The notes under the pieces were generated by a model. That model was not told the origin of the DNA. It ran no database searches and saw only the letters and a program-made list of their open reading frames with translations. A DNA stretch of 13,077 bases from JALONO01 sp038209965. Lineage in GTDB: Bacteria > Bacteroidota > Bacteroidia > Cytophagales > Thermoflexibacteraceae. Positions 7,532 to 13,077 of this stretch are shown piece after piece. Position numbers and translations under genes: made by a program. The stretch covers positions 1-13,077 of the forward strand of contig JBBQXF010000133.1 in assembly GCA_038209965.1 (NCBI GenBank), given 5' to 3'. The stretch's first letter is position 1. Every line of letters begins with the position of its first letter.

Positions 7532-7688
7532 GTCTGGCAGCCCGCACTAAAAATCATCCCTCTTTTTCGGACTTTCCATTGACCACACGCAGCGGGTAAA
7601 GCATGCAACCCGGCCACCGCCAGCACATGACGAAGGCCACAGACTTTCGCTTGTTTCCCGTACAAAGCCGCAGACTTTGCGCAACGGG
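7532..7688 (+). repeat. Dispersed repeat, copy C (full length)
   Basis: This ~157-base copy begins GTCTGGCAGCCC and runs through CCCTCTTTTTCGG, TTTCCATTGACC, CGCAGCGGG, GCAACCCGGCCACCGCCAGC, TGACGAAGG and the two CAGACTTT sites (7640-7647 and 7671-7678, 31 bases apart). Its 3' 86 bases are nearly identical to copy A and its full length matches copy B. All three copies point the same way, so the CotH gene is bracketed by direct repeats. Confidence 0.85.
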
Positions 7689-7825
7689 TGTCCAGTAAAA
7701 TCTTGCCTACCCTCGTACTACTCTGAAACAGTAGAAAAATAAACTGCTCATTTTGTATTTTAACCATTTGATTGACACAATAATTTAGGCATTAAAGTAT
7801 TTATTATCAATATTTTAAAATAAAA

Positions 7826-7855
7826 TTGCATTTTCAATGAAAATATCTATCTTTG
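7826..7855 (+). promoter_or_regulatory. Bacteroidota-type promoter of nhaA
   Basis: TTG (7826-7828), a 19-base spacer and TATCTTTG (7848-7855) match TTG-N19-TAnnTTTG exactly. Transcription would begin near 7860 and leave a leader of ~80 bases before the nhaA ATG at 7944. The surrounding bases from about 7735 are AT-rich like the gene, so the promoter probably arrived with it. Confidence 0.7.
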
Positions 7856-7943
7856 TCGTAACATACATACCAGCTTCGGATATTAGCGAGCTACCTGTTA
7901 TCCTACAAGCGACACTGCAAACCTCAACTATCCGCAAAATTGA

Positions 7944-9095
7944 ATGAGAGCAACAGCACTATTTAACGATTTTTTCGAGAGTGAAAAGGTAGGTGGACTT
8001 ATCTTAATTGCTTGTACGATTATCTCATTGTCACTTGCAAACTCAATTTTCAGTGTGCCTTATCACGATTTTTGGGCTACAATTTTTGCAGGTCACAGCG
8101 TAGAACATTGGATTAATGACGGATTAATGACGATTTTCTTTTTGCTCATTGGCTTAGAGTTGGAGCGTGAAGTTTATATTGGCGAATTGTCAGAAATAAA
8201 AGATGCTCTGTTCCCCTTTTTTGGAGCATTGGGTGGGATACTAGTACCAGCCGGACTTTATTTATTGCTCAATTTTGGTACCGAAACACAGTCGGGTGCA
8301 GGAATTCCAATGGCAACAGATATTGCTTTTGCTCTAGGAATTTTATCACTTTTAGGTGATAAAGTGCCAACTTCATTAAAAGTCTTTTTAACAGCATTAG
8401 CCATCATTGACGACTTGGGAGCGATTTTAATAATTGCTATTTTTTATACAAAAACGTTAATCTGGACAAATGTTTTTATTGCATTAGGAATTTTCGCGGT
8501 ACTATTAATATTTAATCGACTAAAAGTGAGAAATTTAATTCCATATTTAATTGGTGGAGTTGCCATGTGGTATTTTATGCTTTATTCAGGTGTGCACCCT
8601 ACCATCACAGGTGTATTACTGGCTTTTGCTATTCCATTTGGCAACGGAGACGAAAAATCAACTTCATGTATTTTACAACATTTTTTGCATAAACCAGTTT
8701 CGTTCATTATTTTACCAATATTTGCATTAGCCAACACAGCAATAGTCGTAAATTCGGACATAGGACAAGTATTAACACAAAACTACAGTTTAGGCATTGC
8801 ACTCGGACTAATAATAGGAAAGCCGTTAGGGGTCTTTGTTTTGACATTTTTGGCTGTCACTTTTGGACTTTGCAAACTTCCAAGTGACTTAGATTGGAAA
8901 TCAATCTTAGGTGTAGGGTTTTTAGCAGGAATTGGCTTTACAATGTCCATTTTCATAGCATTACTTGCATTTGATGATGATACTATTATAAATAATGCTA
9001 AGTTTGTAATTCTACTTTCTTCACTGGCAGCAGGAACAATAGGGTTTTTTATATTAAAGATATCATTAAAAATAATCCCAACTGACAACGAATGA
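7944..9095 (+). CDS. nhaA: Na+/H+ antiporter NhaA
   Basis: This 383-residue inner-membrane antiporter expels Na+ (or Li+) in exchange for protons, for salt and alkaline-pH tolerance. The sequence is almost entirely membrane helices, as expected for the 12-segment NhaA fold. The N-terminus (FFESEKVGGLILIACTIISL) and FFLLIGLELEREVYIGEL are typical. The ion-binding aspartates are present: Asp126 in MATDIAFALG and the pair Asp156-Asp157 in ALAIIDDLGAI. The conserved Lys is in LIIGKPLGVF. Length is normal and the frame is intact. It differs sharply from its neighbours in base composition: three 60-base lines I counted inside it were 28-33% G+C, against 58% in a line of nnr. With its own promoter and AT-rich flanks, this suggests horizontal acquisition as a single-gene cassette, perhaps from a Flavobacteriia-like donor. 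Function is confident; donor is inference. Confidence 0.96.
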   Translation: MRATALFNDFFESEKVGGLILIACTIISLSLANSIFSVPYHDFWATIFAGHSVEHWINDGLMTIFFLLIGLELEREVYIGELSEIKDALFPFFGALGGILVPAGLYLLLNFGTETQSGAGIPMATDIAFALGILSLLGDKVPTSLKVFLTALAIIDDLGAILIIAIFYTKTLIWTNVFIALGIFAVLLIFNRLKVRNLIPYLIGGVAMWYFMLYSGVHPTITGVLLAFAIPFGNGDEKSTSCILQHFLHKPVSFIILPIFALANTAIVVNSDIGQVLTQNYSLGIALGLIIGKPLGVFVLTFLAVTFGLCKLPSDLDWKSILGVGFLAGIGFTMSIFIALLAFDDDTIINNAKFVILLSSLAAGTIGFFILKISLKIIPTDNE

Positions 9096-9835
9096 AGACG
9101 GGCCGCAGATATGCAGGTTGGCTAGAGGCGAGACTGGTACAAATATCCTAAGTAAAAAAATAAATATACTCATCATAATGGGTAGTTATTGTCTTGAAGG
9201 GGGCAGACAAAATCAAAGTGTTCGTTAAAATACCGAGCGTAATCTTGGTCATAAAACTGCCGGATCTTTCACCATGTCTGCCAGCCCAGGGGCCAGGCCG
9301 CCCAGTGTCAAGGTCAGCCCCACCGGGACAATAGCTGCCCGCCGAGAGTGTGGCCCTTGGCAACCGGCCGTACCAGCACCCAGTCCCGAAAGGGGTGTCA
9401 TCCCTTGCCCCACAATAGGTCTGGTCCATCGGGGTGCGATCCCCTCAAGCTGGGCCTCCCCGATCCGAAGGCTATTTTCAAAGCCCAATGCAACCTCGAA
9501 AATGCAATAAAATTGGCAAAAAAACCAGCGCTTTTTTTAACCCCCATTTACCCCTAATTTTGTCCCAAAGGTCCTGATTAATGCGGCTTGACTGGCAGGC
9601 ACATTGTTGTGTATCTTGATTCAGCAGCGGTTCCAAGCTTAACCAGCGATCAATGCCAGCGCCACAATCACGGATATTCCTGTCCGGGTCACGGTTCTTT
9701 GCGCTTTGGCGTTTCGCAGATCTGGCCTGAGCAGGGAACCGCACTTAAACCGAAAAACAGTAAATGGCTGGTAAAACGTTAATCTTGTGACTATTTAACG
9801 TATAAATTTATTAATCTGTGCTTATTCACTCAACT
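9096..9835. other. Long intergenic region without a recognisable gene
   Basis: About 740 bases without a supported gene. The first ~150 bases stay AT-rich and continue the nhaA segment; from about 9255 the sequence becomes GC-rich. Two hairpin-like strings lie at 9390-9406 (AAGGGGTGTCATCCCTT) and 9431-9444 (GGGGTGCGATCCCC). They resemble the palindrome at 4669-4685. A minus-strand frame (9488-9249) contains a protein-like stretch but no family I recognise. A TAATTTTG box (9555-9562) fits -7 but has no -33 partner. The region looks like eroded repeat or gene remnants. Confidence 0.4.
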
Positions 9836-10297
9836 ATGCAAAAATTTTCCCTCAGTACCCAATTTTTCCAGTTGCGCTTGATCTGGATCGCGCTCATCGC
9901 CGGGCAAGTGCTGTTTCTCTTGGCAATAGTGTTCATTGCCCAACCGCCGGTAGCGGATTTACCGGCCCTCCCATTGGAGTGGATCGTACCCTTTCTGAGC
10001 TTGAGCACTTCGTTGATCAGTGAATGGGTGTACCGAAAATTAGTCGGGCAGGCCGTGGAAAAGCCCCAACTGGCCGACCGGTTGGCCAGTTACCGCACTG
10101 CGCTGTTGATCCGGGGCGCGCTGCTGGAGTTCGGCGGGCTATTTGCCATGGTCATGTTCCTTATCACCCAAACCACTTGGGTACTGGCTTTTGCGGCCTT
10201 GCCCATTGCCTTTATGATCGTGAAGGTGCCCAGCTTGGCCAACGTGGAAAGCGAGCTGTCACTGAGCCAGTCCGAAGCAGATCAATTGCGGGCCTAA
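9836..10297 (+). CDS. Small four-helix membrane protein of unknown function
   Basis: I do not recognise a family. The protein has 153 residues from the ATG at 9836; a GTG 18 bases upstream (9818) would add six residues (MLIHST), but ATG with MQKFSLSTQFF looks more natural. Four hydrophobic segments can be seen: RLIWIALIAGQVLFLLAIVF, WIVPFLSLSTSLISEW, LLIRGALLEFGGLFAMVMFL and WVLAFAALPIAFMIVKV. A polar tail rich in Ser/Glu follows (VESELSLSQSEADQL). A charged loop (YRKLVGQAVEKPQLADRLASYRTA) separates helix 2 from helix 3. The layout suggests an inner-membrane protein with both termini on the same side. It converges on the DUF3109 gene with an 8-base gap. The string TAACTGTTCGGTTA (10295-10308) spans both stop codons and could form a small two-way hairpin. 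The 3' neighbour gives no clue to function. Confidence 0.75.
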   Translation: MQKFSLSTQFFQLRLIWIALIAGQVLFLLAIVFIAQPPVADLPALPLEWIVPFLSLSTSLISEWVYRKLVGQAVEKPQLADRLASYRTALLIRGALLEFGGLFAMVMFLITQTTWVLAFAALPIAFMIVKVPSLANVESELSLSQSEADQLRA

Positions 10298-10305
10298 CTG
10301 TTCGG

Positions 10306-10884
10306 TTAAGCCTGCTCGGGCTGCCGGTCGGCGATCTCCCGCAGCAGTTCCTCGTACCACGCTTCGCCGTATTTTCGGATCAGGGGTTCTTTCAAGAATT
10401 TATAAAGTTCCACCCCGAGCGACTGGCCCAGATTGCAAGCGGGGCTGCAAATGTCCCATTGATGGTAATTGAGGGCATCGGCATCGCCGTAGCTGGTGAT
10501 CCGAATGGGATAGAGGTGGCAAGAGATCGGCTTGCGGAAATCGGTCTGGCCGGCCAAATGGGCCTGCTCAATGCCGCACTTGAGCACGCCACGTGCATCG
10601 CGCAGGCTGTACGCACACGCACCCGAGGGGATCATGGGCGTGGCAAAATCGCCCTCGAAATCCACCACGTGCGTGCCCTGCTGCTCAATGGCCCGAATGC
10701 CCTCGGGGGTGAGGAATGGTTTCACTTGTTCATAGGCATTGGCCAAGATCGGCAACTCAGTTGGCTCGAGCGGAGCACCCGCGTCGCCCTCAATGCAGCA
10801 GGCTCCCTTGCACTTTTGCAAGTTGCAAACAAAAAACCGCTCGATGATGTCATCGCTGATCACTGTGTTTTGAACTAAAATCAT
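10306..10884 (-). CDS. DUF3109 family cysteine-rich protein (YkgJ-like metal-binding)
   Basis: This is a 192-residue cytoplasmic protein from the ATG at 10884. The pattern SDDIIERFFVCNLQKCKGAC, followed by a further C and IEGDAGAPL, is diagnostic of DUF3109, found widely in Bacteroidota. Nine cysteines are visible: 20, 25, 29, 30, 90 (GACAYS), 103 (LKCGIEQAH), 122 (ISCHLYPIR), 146 and 150 (CSPAC). Their spacing resembles the YkgJ group, thought to bind zinc or an iron-sulfur cluster; the biochemical role is not established. The frame stays open upstream to 11004, but I reject that start. The family begins with MI-V-NTV-S-DI, and a good promoter lies at 10912-10940, inside the would-be extension. 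The gene converges on the membrane-protein gene. Confidence 0.88.
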   Translation of the reverse strand: MILVQNTVISDDIIERFFVCNLQKCKGACCIEGDAGAPLEPTELPILANAYEQVKPFLTPEGIRAIEQQGTHVVDFEGDFATPMIPSGACAYSLRDARGVLKCGIEQAHLAGQTDFRKPISCHLYPIRITSYGDADALNYHQWDICSPACNLGQSLGVELYKFLKEPLIRKYGEAWYEELLREIADRQPEQA

Positions 10885-10911
10885 GCGTTTTGGGTGGATG
10901 GATCGGTGGCA

Positions 10912-10940
10912 CAAAGTTAGCAGGTTTTGGCGATAGACAA
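10912..10940 (-). promoter_or_regulatory. Bacteroidota-type promoter of the DUF3109 gene
   Basis: On the minus strand TTG (10940-10938), an 18-base spacer and TAACTTTG (10919-10912) match the consensus. The -7 box ends 27 bases before the ATG at 10884. It supports that start over the farther one at 11004. Confidence 0.6.
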
Positions 10941-11081
10941 GCGGCACTGAATCCAAACTGGTTTTGGGAGTTGGTCTGATTGGCGACAAATCCTCAATTA
11001 CCATTGGTCAAACGAGTAATTTACCGATGAGATCGCTGTTCCAAAGCCAAATACCCGCTGTTGCCTACCCGTCGGACCAAA

Positions 11082-11190
11082 AACCGCTGGCAGGGTTTTG
11101 CTAACTACCACCGCTGGCAGGGTTTTTAACCACTGACACGGTTTCAACTGCAACCGCTGGCAGGGCTGGAAGCCGCTGCCAAAGTTTCGG
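11082..11190 (+). repeat. Cluster of short GCTGGCAGGG repeats
   Basis: Three close copies of ACCGCTGGCAGGG with a following T-rich or GG tail lie at 11082-11099, 11110-11127 and 11152-11169. Looser copies are CACTGACACGGTTTCAAC (11131-11148) and AGCCGCTGCCAAAGTTTCGG (11171-11190). Start-to-start steps are 28, 21, 21 and 19 bases. Copies are direct. This is not a CRISPR array, since there are no unique spacers of constant length. It resembles small dispersed repeat families of intergenic DNA and lies ~110 bases upstream of the caspase gene. Confidence 0.7.
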
Positions 11191-11296
11191 CACAAATCCG
11201 ATCAATAAAATCAGAAAAGCCAACCTGACCAGCCAATCATTTGGCAAAACTAATTTACCTTTAAACCGCTGATCACTCACCACCGATTACAACTAC

Positions 11297-13077
11297 ATGG
11301 ACGCACCACGGGGCATGACACCAGGAGACAACGACGAACCGATGGCGCAGGGCAAAAACTACCTGCTGGCCATTGGGATCGACGACCATGAGCATGTGCC
11401 CAAGCTCCGCAACGCGGTGCGCGACGTGGAAGCCGTGGCCAAACTGCTGGCCGAGCGATACCTTTTTGCGCCCGAGGACAAGCAACAGACCATTGTGCTG
11501 CGCAACGACCAAGCCAGCAAGAGACACATCATCAACGCGCTGGGCCAATTGCGCCGACAGATCAACACGGGTGGGGCGCCCGTCGATAACCTGGTGGTCT
11601 ATTTTGCGGGGCACGGCTGGTTCGATCAGGACGTAAAGTGTGGCTACTGGATCCCGCCCGCGGCCAAGTACAGCAAACAGGAGGATTACAGCGGCGACTA
11701 CATCAGCAACGATGACGTGGTGTCCCGCCTCCGGGCCATCCAAACGCTGCACACCGTGCTCATCGTGGATGCCTGCTTTGCCGGCAGCCTGTTCCGCGAA
11801 ATGCGCGAACTGGCCCCCAACCAAGAGCCGGCGGCGAAACTCTACGCCGTGCGCTCGCGCTGGGCCATTACCTCGGGGCTGAACGAACCCGTGGAAGATG
11901 GTGGGCTGGGCGAGCACAGCCCCTTTGCCCGCTACCTGCTGGAGGCCCTCCGGCGGCCCGGCCCCCTGCTGGTGTCCGACGTGGCCCAGTGCCTCAAAAT
12001 GGCAGTGGGCATGAACGCCCGCCAGCAGCCCACCGCCGGGCGGCTGTTCAACACCGACGACCTGGGGCAGGGCGAGTTCGTCTTTTTCCCCCGGCCCGAG
12101 GATCGGGCGGAAAAGGCTTGGCGGGCCGCCAAAGCGATCAACACGCCTGTGGCTTACGACGATTTCTTGGACGCTCACCCCGCCAGCCCCCACGTGCCCG
12201 AGGCCCACGCCCAGATGCAAGCGCTGGAACAACAGCAAGCCGAGGCCGAAGAATTGGCCATGTTCAACAAGGCCAAGAACCGCCGCAGCTTGTCTGACCT
12301 CAACAACTACCTGAACAAGTACGACGAGGGACAATACGTGGACGAGGCCCGGAAACTCAAAAATGACATCAGGGAAGAAGCACTTCGCCGGGAAGAGGCC
12401 CGGCGTCAGCTCGAGGCCAGCCTAAAAAGGGAGGCCGAAGAAAAAGCAGCCGAGGAAGCCGAAACCGCCCGGTTGGCCAAACTCGCCGCCGAGCAGCAGC
12501 GACAAGCCAACACAGAAAAAGCAGCGGAGGAAAAAGCAGCTAAAGCCGAAGCCGAGACAGCCCGGTTGGCGGAACAGGCCCGTCAAGCTGCCGAGAAAGC
12601 CCAGCAGCGGGCCGACGAGTACCGCGAACTCTACGAATCTTTTTTTGCCGATGGCCGCATCGACGAGCGAGAGCGCCGCTCGCTCACGGCCAAACAGCGC
12701 GACGCCAAGCTCGCCGCTGAGCAAGTGCGGGAAATCGAGGATGCCGTGGAACGTGAATGGCACGCCGAGCGCGCGGAAGTCGCCCAGCGCGAACGTCAGC
12801 GCGTACATGAGGAGGCCGAAACCGCCCGCTTGGCCGAACTGGCCGCCGAGCAGCAGCGACAAGCCAACCTAAAAAGAGAAGCTGAGGAAAAAGCGAAAGC
12901 CGAGAAAACCCGCTTGGCCGAACTGGCTGCCGAGCAGCAGCGACAAGCCAACCTAAAAAAGGAAGCTGAGGAAAAAGCAGCCGAGGAAGCCGAAACCGCC
13001 CGCTTGGCCCAAATAAAAAAAGAGGCTGAAGCAGCAGCAGCCCAGGCCGAAGCCGAAAAAACTCGCTTGGCCGAACT
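11297..13077 (+). CDS. Caspase-family (peptidase C14) protein with long coiled coil, partial at right edge
   Basis: An open frame of 593 codons runs off the window, so the C-terminus is missing. Residues ~20-265 are a caspase-like protease domain: GKNYLLAIGIDDHEHVPKL at the start, catalytic His106 in VVYFAGHGW, and catalytic Cys160 in VLIVDACFAGS. Both residues are intact, so it should be active against Arg/Lys or Asp sites of unknown partners. Residues ~272-350 hold two similar helical units (AYDDFLDAHPASPHVPEA and LNNYLNKYDEGQYVDEA), reminiscent of TPR-like repeats. From ~355 on, a charged Ala/Glu/Arg coiled coil contains repeated ETARLAELAAEQQRQANLK units. Embedded at 444-485 is a DGRIDERERRSL motif. 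Related Bacteroidota caspases often carry such coiled coils and a C-terminal formylglycine-enzyme-like domain, which may follow here. The ATG at 11342 (MAQGKNYLL) is an alternative start closer to the family's usual N-terminus. No clear promoter is seen. Confidence 0.9.
   Translation, partial: MDAPRGMTPGDNDEPMAQGKNYLLAIGIDDHEHVPKLRNAVRDVEAVAKLLAERYLFAPEDKQQTIVLRNDQASKRHIINALGQLRRQINTGGAPVDNLVVYFAGHGWFDQDVKCGYWIPPAAKYSKQEDYSGDYISNDDVVSRLRAIQTLHTVLIVDACFAGSLFREMRELAPNQEPAAKLYAVRSRWAITSGLNEPVEDGGLGEHSPFARYLLEALRRPGPLLVSDVAQCLKMAVGMNARQQPTAGRLFNTDDLGQGEFVFFPRPEDRAEKAWRAAKAINTPVAYDDFLDAHPASPHVPEAHAQMQALEQQQAEAEELAMFNKAKNRRSLSDLNNYLNKYDEGQYVDEARKLKNDIREEALRREEARRQLEASLKREAEEKAAEEAETARLAKLAAEQQRQANTEKAAEEKAAKAEAETARLAEQARQAAEKAQQRADEYRELYESFFADGRIDERERRSLTAKQRDAKLAAEQVREIEDAVEREWHAERAEVAQRERQRVHEEAETARLAELAAEQQRQANLKREAEEKAKAEKTRLAELAAEQQRQANLKKEAEEKAAEEAETARLAQIKKEAEAAAAQAEAEKTRLAE
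12827..13077 (+). repeat. In-frame DNA repeats encoding the coiled coil
   Basis: CGCTTGGCCGAACT begins at 12827, 12911 and 13064, with a variant (CGCTTGGCCCAAAT) at 13001. Steps are 84, 90 and 63 bases, all multiples of three, or 28, 30 and 21 residues; 28 and 21 are whole heptads. The 12827 and 12911 units are nearly identical for ~70 bases. An earlier diverged unit with GCCGAGCAGCAGCGACAAGC lies around 12471-12511. The array runs past the edge. Confidence 0.85.

Noticed and set aside
9588..9782. Possible small gene in the region before the membrane protein
   Set aside because: Frames on both strands are short, with no start signal, no recognisable motif and no promoter at a sensible distance.
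10024..10878. Plus-strand frame of 284 residues
   Set aside because: It overlaps the membrane-protein gene out of frame and then the DUF3109 gene in antisense; neither half looks like a protein.
11082..11190. CRISPR array
   Set aside because: Repeats are short and imperfect, spacers are few bases and unequal, and no cas gene is present.
11273..12334. Long minus-strand open frame (353 residues)
   Set aside because: It is antisense to the caspase gene, whose protein has clear catalytic motifs; the frame is open only because of GC-rich codon bias.
12422..12862. Minus-strand frame with a hydrophobic Gly/Phe/Leu-rich protein
   Set aside because: It is the antisense of the coiled-coil repeats (GCC/GAA/AAA codons read as GGC/TTC/TTT) and not a membrane protein.

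Overview
The window looks like a chromosomal piece of a Bacteroidota bacterium, probably Saprospiria- or Lewinella/Haliscomenobacter-like, although the lineage below phylum is a guess. Three things support the phylum. Two secreted proteins end in a type IX secretion (T9SS) type A sorting domain. Several promoters fit the Bacteroidota pattern TTG-N18/19-TAnnTTTG. Start codons lack an obvious Shine-Dalgarno sequence. Most genes are moderately GC-rich; nhaA and its flanks are clearly AT-rich.

Layout. 201-1121 (-) encodes a CorA-type divalent cation channel. Divergent from it, 1310-2845 (+) encodes a bifunctional NAD(P)HX epimerase/dehydratase, followed by a probable terminator. Converging on that gene, 2935-4572 (-) encodes a secreted subtilisin-like protease with a T9SS tail. 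Its long upstream region has a well-formed promoter with a perfect palindrome centred in the spacer, then mutually exclusive hairpins in the predicted leader. 5329-7377 (+) encodes a secreted CotH/lamin-tail protein with a T9SS tail. It is flanked by direct copies of a dispersed repeat, two on the 5' side and one on the 3' side. 7944-9095 (+) is an AT-rich nhaA Na+/H+ antiporter gene with its own promoter, probably acquired horizontally. About 700 bases without a recognisable gene follow. Then a small membrane protein (9836-10297, +) converges on a DUF3109 cysteine-rich protein (10306-10884, -). After a cluster of short GCTGGCAGGG repeats, a caspase-like protease gene starts at 11297 (+) and runs off the right edge.

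How they work together. No operon is evident; genes are mostly single, divergent or convergent units. CorA and Nnr are housekeeping functions, and the protease and CotH protein share the T9SS export route. The most interesting gene is the caspase. It has an intact His/Cys dyad, two short helical repeats, a long charged coiled coil built from near-identical 28-residue units, and an embedded DG-I-ER-L helical motif. This is the layout of a signalling or cell-death effector whose C-terminal partner domain lies outside the window. No rRNA, tRNA, CRISPR array or intact insertion sequence was seen.
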